From assembly GCF_038397715.1 (NCBI RefSeq), contig NZ_CP151633.1, positions 3,286,001 through 3,350,000 of the forward strand: DNA of 64,000 nt, given 5' to 3'. Under the pieces are notes generated by a model that had not been told where the DNA came from, ran no database searches, and was given only the letters and a program-made list of their open reading frames with translations. Of this stretch, positions 8,530 to 18,789 are shown in pieces. Origin of the DNA: Microbacterium sp. LWO14-1.2 (GTDB lineage Bacteria > Actinomycetota > Actinomycetes > Actinomycetales > Microbacteriaceae). Position 1 is the first letter of the stretch. The number at the start of each line of letters is the position of its first letter. The position numbers and the translations under genes are program-made.

Positions 8530-10362
8530 TCAGCCGCCGATGGCGACGTTGGTGGTCGACACGGGCTCGTCGTAGATCGCGGCGATCTCGTCGGCGAAGT
8601 CGTTCATGATCACGTTGCGCTTGATCGACAGCTTCGGCGTCAGGTGGCCCGATGCCTCCGTCCACTCGCTGTCGAGAATCGTGAACTTGCGGATCGACTC
8701 CGCGCGGGAGACGCGGGTGTTCGCGGCATCCACCGCGCTCTGCACCTCTGCGCGGACCGCCGCGTTCTTCGCGGCCTCGGCGAGAGGCATGTCCTTGTCG
8801 AGGCCGTTGTTGGCGAGCCAGGTCGGCAGCATCTCGGGGTCGAGGGTGACGAGCGCCGAGATGAACGGGCGCTGGTCGCCGACGACGACCACCTGACCGA
8901 TGATCGGGTTCGCGCGGATCGGGTCCTCGAGCGCTGCCGGGGCGACGTTCTTGCCGCCGGCCGTCACGATGATCTCCTTCTTGCGCCCCGTGATGGTCAG
9001 GAAGCCCTCGGAGTCGAAGCTGCCGATGTCGCCGGTGCGGAACCAGCCGCCCTCGCTGAAGGCCTCGGCCGTGGCCTCGGGGTTGTTCCAGTACTCGCGG
9101 AAGACGTTGATGCCGCGCACCTCGATCTCGCCGTCGTCGGCGAGGCGCACGCCGACGCCGGGGAGGGCCGGGCCGACCGTGCCGATCTTCGACTTGTCGG
9201 CGAGGTTCACGGTCGCCGGCGCGGTGGTCTCGGTGAGGCCGTACCCCTCGAGGATCACGACGCCGAGGCTGTGGAAGAAGTGACCGAGGCGCGAGCCGAG
9301 CGGCGCCGATCCGGACACGGCGTACACGACGCGGCCACCCATGGCCTCGCGCAGCTTGCCGTAGACGAGCTTGTTGAAGAGGGCGAACTTGAGTCGCATG
9401 CCGAACGGGATGCTCTTGCCCTGCTCCAGCAACTTCGAGTGCTCGATCGCGACCTCGGCGGCCGCGCGGAAGATCTTGCCCTTGCCCCCTGCTTCGGCCT
9501 TCTGCTCGGCGGAGTTGTAGACCTTCTCGAACACGCGAGGCACGGCGAGGAGGAAGGTCGGCTTGAACGAGCCGAGCGCCGGCAGCAGCTGACGCGTGTC
9601 GGGCTGGTGCCCCGTGCGGACGCCGGCGTGCACGTTGAGGATGGAGATGAACCGCGCGAAGACGTGCGCCGTCGTGATGAACAGAAGGGTCGACGAGCCC
9701 GGCGTCTGCACGACCTCGTCGAGCGCCTTGGCGGAGTTGCGGGCGAGCTCGACGAAGTTGCTGTGCGTGAGAACGCAGCCCTTCGGACGGCCGGTGGAGC
9801 CGGAGGTGTAGATGAGGGTGGCGATGTCGGAGCTGACGGCGATGCTGCGCAGTCGCTCGATCTCCTCATCGGTCACGGATGCGCCCTGCGCGGTGAGCGT
9901 GTCGATGGCTCCCAGGTGCAGCTGCCAGACCTCGCGCAGCAGCGGCAGATCGCCGCGGACCTCGTCGACGCGTGCGAAGTGCTCCGGCGACTCGACGATC
10001 AGAGCGATGGCGCCGGAGTCCTCGAGGATCCACTGGATCTGGGCGGGGGAGCTCGTCTCGTAGATCGGCACCATCACCGCGCCCGCGTAGAAGAGGGCGA
10101 AATCGACGAGCGACCATTCGTACGTGGTGCGGGCGAGGAAGCCCACCTTCTCGCCGGGCTGGATGCCCGCGGCGACGAAGCCCTTGGCCAGCGCGATCAC
10201 CGCTGACTGGAAGTCGGATGCGGAGATGTCGCGCCATCCGCCGTTCTCCGGGACCGCGAAGAGTGCACGGTCGGGGGTGGCCTTGACGCGCTCGACCAGC
10301 AGATCTGAGATGTTCGCGTCGGGGTCGGCGGGGACGACGGCGGGGACTTCAAACTGGACCAC
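8530..10362 (-). CDS. Long-chain acyl-CoA synthetase (AMP-forming)
   Basis: This encodes 610 residues of the ANL adenylating superfamily, which activates fatty acids to acyl-CoA through an acyl-AMP. The AMP-binding P-loop is clear (IYTSGSTGRPKG), followed by the motifs GYGLTETT and WFRTGDIGSFDSEGFL, and the hinge ITGRKKEIIVTAGGKNVAP. Length and motifs fit FadD15-type long-chain ligases of actinobacteria. The start was set at GTG 10362-10360 because GAAGGAG lies five bases upstream; an open frame continues further but lacks family similarity. A minus-strand TAGACT box lies at 10404-10409. The divergent neighbour encodes a phospholipid acyltransferase, consistent with supply of acyl-CoA for lipid synthesis. 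Confidence 0.93.
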   Translation of the reverse strand: MVQFEVPAVVPADPDANISDLLVERVKATPDRALFAVPENGGWRDISASDFQSAVIALAKGFVAAGIQPGEKVGFLARTTYEWSLVDFALFYAGAVMVPIYETSSPAQIQWILEDSGAIALIVESPEHFARVDEVRGDLPLLREVWQLHLGAIDTLTAQGASVTDEEIERLRSIAVSSDIATLIYTSGSTGRPKGCVLTHSNFVELARNSAKALDEVVQTPGSSTLLFITTAHVFARFISILNVHAGVRTGHQPDTRQLLPALGSFKPTFLLAVPRVFEKVYNSAEQKAEAGGKGKIFRAAAEVAIEHSKLLEQGKSIPFGMRLKFALFNKLVYGKLREAMGGRVVYAVSGSAPLGSRLGHFFHSLGVVILEGYGLTETTAPATVNLADKSKIGTVGPALPGVGVRLADDGEIEVRGINVFREYWNNPEATAEAFSEGGWFRTGDIGSFDSEGFLTITGRKKEIIVTAGGKNVAPAALEDPIRANPIIGQVVVVGDQRPFISALVTLDPEMLPTWLANNGLDKDMPLAEAAKNAAVRAEVQSAVDAANTRVSRAESIRKFTILDSEWTEASGHLTPKLSIKRNVIMNDFADEIAAIYDEPVSTTNVAIGG

Positions 10363-10403
10363 GGCAGCTCCTTCGGTACCGGTCGGGCACGGGGTTGCTC
10401 CCG

Positions 10404-10409
10404 AGTCTA
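10404..10409 (-). promoter_or_regulatory. Candidate -10 box for the acyl-CoA synthetase gene
   Basis: TAGACT reads on the minus strand about 41 bases before the GTG start. This leaves a short leader with the GAAGGAG site. No convincing -35 was seen. Confidence 0.45.
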
Positions 10410-10499
10410 GGGCATGGAACCGGGTCGCACGAAGGGTGGAACTCAGTCGCCTCCAGACGCTCGCGAGAGCCCGACGCTGGCGCACCGGGCGCGCGGCGC

Positions 10500-10505
10500 T
10501 AGACT
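10500..10505 (+). promoter_or_regulatory. -10 box, probable leaderless start of the PlsC-type gene
   Basis: TAGACT ends eight bases before the ATG at 10514. No Shine-Dalgarno sequence lies between. Transcription would start at or one or two bases before the start codon. Confidence 0.6.
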
Positions 10506-10513
10506 GCACATCG

Positions 10514-11212
10514 ATGTTCTACTGGCTGATGAAGTACGTCGTGATCGGCCCCGTGGTCAAGGCGGTGTTCCGTCCGTGGATCGTGGGGCGCGGCAACGTG
10601 CCCCGGACCGGCGCGGCGATCCTCGCCAGCAATCACCTGTCGTTCGCCGACTCGATCTTCCTGCCCCTCATGATCGATCGGTCGATGTCGTTCCTCGCCA
10701 AGAGCGACTACTTCACGGGCCGCGGCCTCAAGGGGTGGGCCACGAAGTTCTTCATGAAGGCGACGGGCCAGATCCCGATCGACCGCTCGGGCGGCAAGGC
10801 GTCGGAGGCGTCGCTCAACACCGGCCTGCAGGTGCTCGGCGGCGGAGACCTCCTCGGCATCTACCCGGAGGGCACGCGCAGCCCCGACGGCAAGCTCTAC
10901 CGCGGCCGCACCGGTCTCGCTCGCATGGCGCTCGAGGCCAAGGTGCCCGTCATCCCCGTCATCATGGTCGACACCGACACCGCGATGCCGATCGGGCAGC
11001 GGCTGCCGCGCGTCGTGCGCGTCGGCATCGTCATCGGAGAGCCCCTGGATTTCTCGCGCTACGCGGGCATGGAGAACGATCGCTACATCCTCCGCTCCGT
11101 CACGGACGAGATCATGGTCGCCCTGCAGCGACTCGGCGAGCAGGAGTACGACGACGTCTACGCGTCGACCGTGAAGGACCGACTGCCGGTGCGCGTCACA
11201 CGACGCTCCTGA
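10514..11212 (+). CDS. 1-acyl-sn-glycerol-3-phosphate acyltransferase (PlsC family)
   Basis: This encodes 232 residues of the lysophospholipid acyltransferase family. It carries the catalytic NHxxxxD motif (NHLSFAD, about residues 38-44) and the substrate-binding YPEGTRS motif. A hydrophobic N-terminal segment suggests membrane association. The likely reaction is acylation of lysophosphatidic acid, although the family also includes acyltransferases for other glycolipids. In Mycobacterium tuberculosis a PlsC-type gene (Rv2182c) likewise lies close to aroG and pknL. The ATG at 10514 is preferred to the long upstream open frame because the protein start matches the family and a -10 box sits just before it. 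Confidence 0.9.
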   Translation: MFYWLMKYVVIGPVVKAVFRPWIVGRGNVPRTGAAILASNHLSFADSIFLPLMIDRSMSFLAKSDYFTGRGLKGWATKFFMKATGQIPIDRSGGKASEASLNTGLQVLGGGDLLGIYPEGTRSPDGKLYRGRTGLARMALEAKVPVIPVIMVDTDTAMPIGQRLPRVVRVGIVIGEPLDFSRYAGMENDRYILRSVTDEIMVALQRLGEQEYDDVYASTVKDRLPVRVTRRS

Positions 11213-11237
11213 GGCGTCTGCGACCCGCCGCGCCCAG

Positions 11238-11243
11238 TAGGCT
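11238..11243 (+). promoter_or_regulatory. -10 box before the DAHP synthase gene
   Basis: TAGGCT ends seven bases before the ATG at 11251. A GGGAG at 11244-11248 is only two bases from the start, too close for normal ribosome binding, so a leaderless transcript is likely. Confidence 0.6.
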
Positions 11244-11250
11244 GGGAGCC

Positions 11251-12591
11251 ATGCTCCAGCACCACATCGACGCGCTCGACGCGTGGCGTTCGCTCCCGAT
11301 CAAGCAGCAGCCTCAGTGGCCCGACGCCGAGCGCGTGGCCGAGGTCTCCGCTCAGATCGCGGCGCTCCCGCCCCTGGTGTTCGCCGGCGAGGTCGACAAC
11401 CTCCGCGATCGTCTCGCGCGCGCCGCCTCCGGACAGGCGTTCCTGCTCCAGGGCGGCGACTGCGCCGAGACGTTCGCCGGCGCCACCGCAGACCAGATCC
11501 GCAACCGCATCAAGACGGTCCTGCAGATGGCGGTCGTGCTGACCTATGGCGCGTCGATGCCGATTGTGAAGATGGGACGCATGGCGGGGCAGTTCGCGAA
11601 GCCCCGCTCCAGCGACACCGAGACCCGCGGCGACGTCACTCTGCCCGCCTACCGCGGCGACATCGTCAACGGCTACGACTTCACCGAGGGCTCGCGCCAG
11701 GCCGACCCCGGCCGTCTGCTCCAGGGCTACCACACCGCCGCGTCGACCCTGAACCTCATCCGTGCCTTCACGCAGGGTGGCTTCGCCGACCTGCGCGAGG
11801 TGCACTCCTGGAACAAGGGCTTCGCGCAGAACCCGGCCAACCAGCGCTACGAGCGCATGGCGGCCGAGATCGACCGCGCCATCAAGTTCATGGAGGCCGC
11901 CGGCGCCGACTTCGACGAGCTCAAGCGCGTCGAGTTCTTCACCGGGCACGAGGGTCTGCTGATGGACTACGAGCGTCCGATGACCCGCATCGACTCGCGC
12001 ACGGACACCCCGTTCAACACGTCGGCTCACTTCCTCTGGATCGGCGAGCGCACGCGCGAGCTCGACGGGGCGCACGTCGACTACTTCTCGAAGATCCGCA
12101 ACCCCATCGGTGTGAAGCTCGGCCCCACGACCACGCCCGAGACGGCGCTCGCGCTCATCGACAAGCTCGACCCGAACCGCGAGCCCGGCCGGCTGACGTT
12201 CATCACGCGCATGGGTGCGGGCAAGATCCGCGACGCGCTGCCGCCGCTGCTCGAGGCCGTCCGCGATTCCGGGGCGCAGCCGCTCTGGGTCACCGACCCC
12301 ATGCACGGCAACGGCATCACGACCCCCACCGGCTACAAGACCCGTCGCTTCGACGACGTGGTCGACGAGGTCCGCGGGTTCTTCGAGGCGCACCGTGCGG
12401 TCGGCACGTTCCCCGGCGGCATCCACGTCGAACTCACGGGCGACGACGTCACCGAGTGCCTCGGTGGCTCCGAGCAGATCGACGAGGCCGCTCTCGCCAC
12501 TCGCTACGAGAGTCTGTGCGACCCGCGTCTCAACCACATGCAGTCGCTGGAGCTGGCGTTCCTCGTGGCCGAGGAGCTCGAGAAGCGCTGA
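11251..12591 (+). CDS. aroG: 3-deoxy-7-phosphoheptulonate synthase, class II
   Basis: This encodes 446 residues. It condenses phosphoenolpyruvate and erythrose 4-phosphate in the first step of the shikimate pathway. Class II (plant/actinobacterial) hallmarks are LLQGGDCAETF near residue 65, KMGRMAGQFAKPRS, the FFTGHEGLLMDYE segment, and the late WVTDPMHGN and GGIHVELTGDDVTECLGG motifs. Length is normal for the family. In mycobacteria the aroG product works with chorismate mutase, which is not seen here. The neighbour pknL reproduces a gene order conserved in actinobacteria. Confidence 0.96.
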   Translation: MLQHHIDALDAWRSLPIKQQPQWPDAERVAEVSAQIAALPPLVFAGEVDNLRDRLARAASGQAFLLQGGDCAETFAGATADQIRNRIKTVLQMAVVLTYGASMPIVKMGRMAGQFAKPRSSDTETRGDVTLPAYRGDIVNGYDFTEGSRQADPGRLLQGYHTAASTLNLIRAFTQGGFADLREVHSWNKGFAQNPANQRYERMAAEIDRAIKFMEAAGADFDELKRVEFFTGHEGLLMDYERPMTRIDSRTDTPFNTSAHFLWIGERTRELDGAHVDYFSKIRNPIGVKLGPTTTPETALALIDKLDPNREPGRLTFITRMGAGKIRDALPPLLEAVRDSGAQPLWVTDPMHGNGITTPTGYKTRRFDDVVDEVRGFFEAHRAVGTFPGGIHVELTGDDVTECLGGSEQIDEAALATRYESLCDPRLNHMQSLELAFLVAEELEKR

Positions 12592-12610
12592 CGACAGCGT
12601 CCATAACGAC

Positions 12611-12643
12611 CGAAGGCCCTCCCCGGATCGGGGAGGGCCTTCG
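12611..12643. terminator. Bidirectional intrinsic terminator
   Basis: A 14-bp perfect stem (12611-12624 with 12630-12643) with a GGATC loop lies between the convergent aroG and pknL genes. Confidence 0.85.
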
Positions 12644-12670
12644 TCGTCTGCGGCGGACGATGGATGCCGT

Positions 12671-14617
<1,947 letters not shown>

Positions 14618-14623
14618 GTCAAG

Positions 14624-14629
14624 ATTCTA
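14624..14629 (-). promoter_or_regulatory. -10 box, probable leaderless start of pknL
   Basis: The minus strand reads TAGAAT six bases before the GTG start at 14617, with no ribosome-binding site between. It would give pknL its own transcript apart from the LysM gene upstream. Confidence 0.6.
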
Positions 14630-14696
14630 TTGAGGACTGCCTGAAAGCTCCGGGAACGGCTCGCCCTCTGCTCCTGCACGTTTGCCCGGAACCCGG

Positions 14697-15881
14697 TCAT
14701 CCGTACTGCGCGAGCCATTGGTACGCCTGCGTCTCCCACAGCCCGTAGCGCTCGGGGTAGGCGGAGATCTGAACGGCCTGCGCGGCATCGGTGAAGCGCA
14801 TCGACTCCCACCCGGGGATGTCGAGCAGGCCGCGGGTGGACTGACCGTTGGGGTCGCCGGCCCCGCCGAAGAACACGCGCGTGCTGCGGTCGGCATCGAG
14901 GATCTGCTCCGCCGAGCCCCACCCGGTGCTCGGTCGCTGCTGGAAGAGCCCGAGCGAGTCGCGGTCGCCCCACGAGAGGTTGCGCATGCTCGACTCGACC
15001 ATCGCGGTCGCGAGTCCGATCGCGATCGCGCGATCCGAGACGCCGAGCTGCCGGCCGATGCGGATGATGAGGGCCGCGTTGCCGGCCTGCTCCGCGTCGA
15101 GGGAGGCGAAGGACTGCGACGGAGCGGTCGGGGCCGGTGCGGGGGCCGCCGCCGGGGCAGCGACCGGCGCTCCGCCGACGGCGATGCTCTGCCCGGGATA
15201 GATGATCGACCCCGACGACAGGCCGTTGAGGGCGAACAGCGCGGCCGTCGTCGTGCCGTATTTCTGGGCGATGCCGAACAGCGTGTCTCCCGCGGCCACG
15301 ACGTGCGTCTGCGCCGCGGCCGCGGGAGGCGGAGCCACGGGGGCCGCGACGGCGGGGGCGGGAGCAGCGGCGCCGGAGACCGACAGCGTCTGGCCCGGAT
15401 AGATGACCGAGGCGCGGGTGAGACCGTTGGCCGCGAGCACGGCGTCGACCGTGGTGCCGTACTTCTGCGCGATGCCGAAGACCGTGTCACCGCTGACCAC
15501 GACGTGAGAGGCGCCCGCGGGCGCGGCGGTGACCGAGACCGGAGCCGCAGGGGCGGCGGTCGTCCCGCTGAGGGCCAGCGACTGGCCGGGGTAGATCACC
15601 GACCGCCAGGTGAGCCCGTTCCAGGCGAGGACATCGACCGTGCGGAGGCCGAACTGTCGGGCGATCGACGAGACCGTGTCGCCGGGTTGCACCACATAGC
15701 TGGCGGGAGTCGTGGTCGCGGGGACGATCCGGCCGGGGCCCGCCTGCATCCGTTCGATCGGAGCGGTGGTGTCGGCCTGGGCCGGGACGACCGCGAGGGG
15801 ACCGGTGAGGGATCCGATGACCGCGGCGGGCACTCCGATCTGCAGGTATCGAGCGCGACGGCGTGCGAGTGGCTGTCTCAA
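14697..15881 (-). CDS. Secreted triple-LysM protein with transglycosylase-like domain
   Basis: This encodes 394 residues. A twin-arginine-poor, basic N-terminus and hydrophobic stretch (about 14-37, ending AQA) form a signal peptide. Three LysM peptidoglycan-binding domains follow at about 62-105, 126-169 and 192-235, each ending in an YPGQ segment and joined by Ala/Pro linkers. The C-terminal domain (about 265-394) resembles lysozyme-like transglycosylases, with the MVESSMRN segment placing a candidate catalytic Glu296 and GLFQQRPSTGWG. It probably binds and cleaves or remodels the wall. The start codon is TTG with GGGGGAAG upstream. It lies between pknL and the Rv2175c-like gene, so a link to wall-stress signalling is an inference. 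Confidence 0.85.
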   Translation of the reverse strand: MRQPLARRRARYLQIGVPAAVIGSLTGPLAVVPAQADTTAPIERMQAGPGRIVPATTTPASYVVQPGDTVSSIARQFGLRTVDVLAWNGLTWRSVIYPGQSLALSGTTAAPAAPVSVTAAPAGASHVVVSGDTVFGIAQKYGTTVDAVLAANGLTRASVIYPGQTLSVSGAAAPAPAVAAPVAPPPAAAAQTHVVAAGDTLFGIAQKYGTTTAALFALNGLSSGSIIYPGQSIAVGGAPVAAPAAAPAPAPTAPSQSFASLDAEQAGNAALIIRIGRQLGVSDRAIAIGLATAMVESSMRNLSWGDRDSLGLFQQRPSTGWGSAEQILDADRSTRVFFGGAGDPNGQSTRGLLDIPGWESMRFTDAAQAVQISAYPERYGLWETQAYQWLAQYG

Positions 15882-15925
15882 GGCTTCCCCCTTGTTCGGC
15901 GTCTGCCTACGCTGACACGCGAGTA

Positions 15926-15944
15926 AACAGAAGTCAACAGAAGT
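15926..15944. repeat. Direct repeat in the divergent LysM/Rv2175c promoter region
   Basis: AACAGAAGT occurs twice at exactly one helical turn (15926-15934 and 15936-15944). It lies between two divergent starts, so it may be a regulator-binding site. No promoter hexamers could be assigned with confidence in this 124-bp gap. Confidence 0.45.
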
Positions 15945-16005
15945 GACGCATGTGACGGAAGTGATTCAGGCGGGGCGCGAGCGATCGATCCGAGGAGATG
16001 AGATA

Positions 16006-16383
16006 GTGAACAGCGTGTCTGAGCAGTCTGAGAACCACCTTCCCGAGAACGGCGCCACCCCGACCGAGTGGCTGACGATGCCCGACCTGGTCGAAGTGCT
16101 CGGTGAGCCGCTCGGCCGCGTCCGTCGCCTCATCGACGAGCACTACCTCATCGGGTCGCGTCGATCGGGCGTCTTCGCGGTGCCGTCCGTCTTCATTGTC
16201 GACGGCCACCCGCTCTCGTCCCTGCGCGGGACCGTCATCGCACTGCAGGACGCGGGCTTCACCGACGACGAGGTCGTCGACTGGCTGCTCGCCGACGAGG
16301 AGACGCTGGGCCGCTCGCCGATCGCCGCGCTGCTCGCCGGCCACAAGAGCGAGGTCCGTCGCATCGCGCGCACCCTCGCCTGA
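16006..16383 (+). CDS. Rv2175c-family DNA-binding protein
   Basis: This encodes 125 residues. It has a winged helix-turn-helix-like N-terminal region (WLTMPDLVEVLGEPLGRVRR) and a second domain with SPIAALLAGHKSEVRRIARTLA at the C-terminus. In mycobacteria Rv2175c is a PknL substrate; phosphorylation of its N-terminal threonine abolishes DNA binding. The N-terminus here has several serines and threonines but the site cannot be assigned by eye. The GTG at 16006 was chosen because GAGGAG lies at 15992-15997; an in-frame ATG at 15943 lacks such a site. It is convergent with the polyprenyl synthase gene and divergent from the LysM gene. Confidence 0.85.
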   Translation: MNSVSEQSENHLPENGATPTEWLTMPDLVEVLGEPLGRVRRLIDEHYLIGSRRSGVFAVPSVFIVDGHPLSSLRGTVIALQDAGFTDDEVVDWLLADEETLGRSPIAALLAGHKSEVRRIARTLA

Positions 16384-16416
16384 TCGATCGGCGGTGTGAG
16401 GTCGCCGGATCCGGGT

Positions 16417-17517
16417 TCAGGCTGCGCGCACGGTCGCTGCGCGGGCGAGATCGCGCAGGTCTCCGACGGCTGCGTTGTCGAGGCGAGCGCCCGAGAGCGC
16501 GCGGTCGGCCTCTTTCGCGTAGTCGTCGATCATCGACTCCACCCGATCGAGAGCACCCGACTCGGCGATGGTCGCCTGCAGGAAGCCGATCTGCTCGGGC
16601 GTGAGCTCGGGGTCGCCGAGCATCTCGTCGAACAGGTTGCGCGCCGAGTTGTCGAGAGTCTGCCGCGTGAGCGCGACGAGGACCGTGCGCTTTCCCTCAC
16701 GGAGATCGTCTCCGGCGGGCTTGCCGGTGACGGCCGCATCGCCGAACACCCCGAGCACGTCGTCGCGCAGCTGGAAGGCCATGCCCACGGGGTGCCCGAA
16801 CCGACGCAGGGCGCGCAGCTGCTCCGCATCGGCCTCGGCGACCGCCGCGCCCAGCACGAGCGGCTGCTCGATGCTGTACCTCGCCGATTTCAGCGACACC
16901 ACCCGCAGCGCGCGTTCGACGTGCGACTCGGTGGCGTTCACGCTCCAGGCGGACTCTTCGGCGATGTCGAGGAACTGACCGACCGTGACGTCCCGCCGCA
17001 TCCGCGCGTACTCTCGGCGGACGGTGCCCGCGTGGGGGAGGGAGTCGACGGCATCCTCGAACAGGTCGTCGCTCCAGGCGACGAGCAGGTCGCCGAGGAG
17101 GATCGCGGACGAACGGCCGAATGCGGCGGCGTCGCCGGTCCATCCTGCGTCGCGATGAGACGCCTCGAGCGCACGATGCGCTGCCGGGCGTCCGCGACGG
17201 GTGTCCGAATTGTCGATGATGTCGTCGTGCACGAGGGCGGCGGACTGGAAGATCTCCAGTGCGGCGCAGACGTCCCACAGCGCATCGTGCTCAGCCGCAG
17301 CGCGGTCGCGCTGGCGAGCCACCGACCGCCACCCGGCATGGCAGAAGCGCGCGCGCAGTCGCTTGCCGCCGACGAGGGTGTCTGCGCCGGATTCGACGAG
17401 GGCGGCGGCATCCGGTCCGTAGGCGACCGCCTCCGCGCGCATCCGGTCGAGGAACAGCTGCAGGCGGGCGGCCACCGCATCGGGCACGAGGGAGGGGGTC
17501 GGCACGACTCCCAGCAT
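16417..17517 (-). CDS. Polyprenyl diphosphate synthase (trans-prenyltransferase)
   Basis: This encodes 366 residues. It adds isopentenyl diphosphate to allylic diphosphates to make isoprenoid chains such as geranylgeranyl diphosphate, precursor of quinones and carotenoids. The first aspartate-rich motif is DDIID at about 98-102 and the second is RDDVLGVFGD with Asp252/Asp253; GGKRLRARF precedes them as expected. Chain length cannot be decided from sequence alone. The ATG at 17517 is used rather than the TTG four codons upstream. The same family (IdsA2, Rv2173) stands next to Rv2175c/pknL in Mycobacterium. Confidence 0.92.
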   Translation of the reverse strand: MLGVVPTPSLVPDAVAARLQLFLDRMRAEAVAYGPDAAALVESGADTLVGGKRLRARFCHAGWRSVARQRDRAAAEHDALWDVCAALEIFQSAALVHDDIIDNSDTRRGRPAAHRALEASHRDAGWTGDAAAFGRSSAILLGDLLVAWSDDLFEDAVDSLPHAGTVRREYARMRRDVTVGQFLDIAEESAWSVNATESHVERALRVVSLKSARYSIEQPLVLGAAVAEADAEQLRALRRFGHPVGMAFQLRDDVLGVFGDAAVTGKPAGDDLREGKRTVLVALTRQTLDNSARNLFDEMLGDPELTPEQIGFLQATIAESGALDRVESMIDDYAKEADRALSGARLDNAAVGDLRDLARAATVRAA

Positions 17518-17569
17518 ACGTAAAGCCAATGAGGGGGCTCTTCACTAGCCCGCGACCTCATACCGCGCG

Positions 17570-17575
17570 TAGAAT
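17570..17575 (+). promoter_or_regulatory. -10 box for the DUF3040 gene
   Basis: TAGAAT lies 28 bases before the ATG at 17603. This leaves a short leader with a GAGGGGG ribosome-binding site at 17591-17597. Confidence 0.55.
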
Positions 17576-17602
17576 GAGGAGACCATACCCGAGGGGGACG
17601 AA

Positions 17603-17977
17603 ATGCCACTCTCCGAACAGGAGCAGCGTCTGCTCGATGAGATGGAGCGCCATCTCCTCCACAATGACGCCGATGTCGTGAGTGCGCCGTCAGGCGACCG
17701 AGCACTCAGCTATCGCAATCTCGTGTACGGAGCGCTCCTGCTCCTCGCCGGTGTGGGCGGGTTGATCGTCGGCGTCATCCTCGGTGACGTGTGGGGTGTC
17801 GTCGTCGGGGTCATCGGGTTCGCCGCGATGCTCGGCGGCGTGATGCTCGCCGTGACGCCCGTGCGACGCACGGCATCGTCGACCCCCACGGAACGCGCCC
17901 CCAAGCAGGCGCGCGGATCGGCCTCCTTCATGGATCGTATGAACGACCGCTGGGATCGCCGCCAAGACGGTCGCTGA
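17603..17977 (+). CDS. DUF3040 membrane protein
   Basis: This encodes 124 residues. The N-terminus MPLSEQEQRLLDEMERHL is the signature of DUF3040, a small actinobacterial family with no assigned function. Two closely spaced hydrophobic segments (about residues 42-60 and 64-84) make a membrane hairpin, followed by a basic tail. It often stands beside the mraZ/dcw cluster in actinobacteria, as it does here. A strong terminator follows, so it is a separate transcript from mraZ. Confidence 0.88.
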   Translation: MPLSEQEQRLLDEMERHLLHNDADVVSAPSGDRALSYRNLVYGALLLLAGVGGLIVGVILGDVWGVVVGVIGFAAMLGGVMLAVTPVRRTASSTPTERAPKQARGSASFMDRMNDRWDRRQDGR

Positions 17978-17991
17978 CCTCCTCTTCTTCT

Positions 17992-18026
17992 CGAAGGCCC
18001 GGATGCTCTGAGCATCCGGGCCTTCG
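17992..18026 (+). terminator. Intrinsic terminator after the DUF3040 gene
   Basis: A 17-bp perfect inverted repeat (17992-18008 with 18010-18026) centred on GCTCTGAGC. In RNA the loop must open by a few pairs. It separates DUF3040 from the mraZ control region. Confidence 0.85.
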
Positions 18027-18056
18027 TCGTCTCCGGGTGCTGTCGTGGGAATTCCC

Positions 18057-18082
18057 TCCACCTGGCCTCCACCGTCCTCCAC
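18057..18082 (-). promoter_or_regulatory. Three GTGGA boxes on the minus strand upstream of mraZ
   Basis: TCCAC on the plus strand (GTGGA on the minus) occurs at 18057-18061, 18068-18072 and 18078-18082. Spacing is 11 and 10 bases. The boxes match the plus-strand MraZ boxes about 100 bp downstream but in inverted orientation. Confidence 0.45.
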
Positions 18083-18175
18083 TCACCGACATCCGCGCCA
18101 TTCCGGGGCTCCGCCGTCGTGCCCTGAGGGTCCTGCCTGCTCTCGCGCCCTCTCCGGACAATTCGTCATAGGTTT

Positions 18176-18200
18176 GTGGAGGAAAGTGGAGTAAAGTGGG
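18176..18200 (+). promoter_or_regulatory. MraZ operator: three GTGGR direct repeats
   Basis: GTGGA at 18176, GTGGA at 18186 and GTGGG at 18196 recur at exactly 10 bases, each followed by five spacer bases. Known MraZ operators are direct repeats of a TGGGN/GTGG-type pentamer separated by 5-base spacers just upstream of mraZ. The array ends 42 bases before the mraZ ATG, so autorepression of the dcw cluster is likely. Confidence 0.75.
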
Positions 18201-18242
18201 GCGCACCTCGAAGTTGGCCGGACGAAGAGGGGGTGATGGCCG

Positions 18243-18674
18243 ATGCTGCTGGGTACGCACTCTCCGAAGCTGGACGACAAAGGGCGGGTCATCCTCCCTG
18301 CGAAGTTCCGCGAAGACCTCGGTGGCGGCATTGTCGTCACGCGTGGCCAGGAGCGCTGCCTCTACGTCTTCAGCACGGCCGAGTTCGAGGCGATGCACGA
18401 GCGGATCCGTCAGGCGCCGCTCGCCAACAAGCAGGCGCGCGACTTCATGCGCCTGTTCCTCTCCGGAGCCAGTGCGGAGATGCCCGACAGTCAGAACCGC
18501 ATCACCATCCCCGCGCACCTCCGCCAGTACGCGGGCCTGCAGAAGGAGCTCATCGTCACCGGAGTCGGCGCCCACGCCGAGATCTGGGATGCCGAGAGCT
18601 GGAACGCCTACCTCGCCGCCGGCGAGGAGTCCTACGCCGACCTGGAGCAGGAGGTGATTCCGGGACTGTTCTGA
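18243..18674 (+). CDS. mraZ: Transcriptional regulator MraZ
   Basis: This encodes 143 residues, the usual length. It has two SpoVT/AbrB-like repeats: residues 1-50 with [20 protein letters not shown] and residues about 78-125 with [18 protein letters not shown]. MraZ forms a ring-shaped oligomer that binds tandem repeats upstream of its own gene and represses the division and cell wall cluster. It heads the dcw cluster here and its predicted operator lies immediately upstream. A purine-rich GAAGAGGGGG run lies before the ATG. Confidence 0.96.
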   Translation: MLLGTHSPKLDDKGRVILPAKFREDLGGGIVVTRGQERCLYVFSTAEFEAMHERIRQAPLANKQARDFMRLFLSGASAEMPDSQNRITIPAHLRQYAGLQKELIVTGVGAHAEIWDAESWNAYLAAGEESYADLEQEVIPGLF

Positions 18675-18789
18675 CCACGGCTGTGATGCCCCGCCGCTCC
18701 CGCCCCGACACACTTCCCCGGTGCCGGGTCGAGAAGCGGAGGGGGATCAGGGCCCTGGTCTCCGAGACAGAGGTCACCCGAGAAAGATC

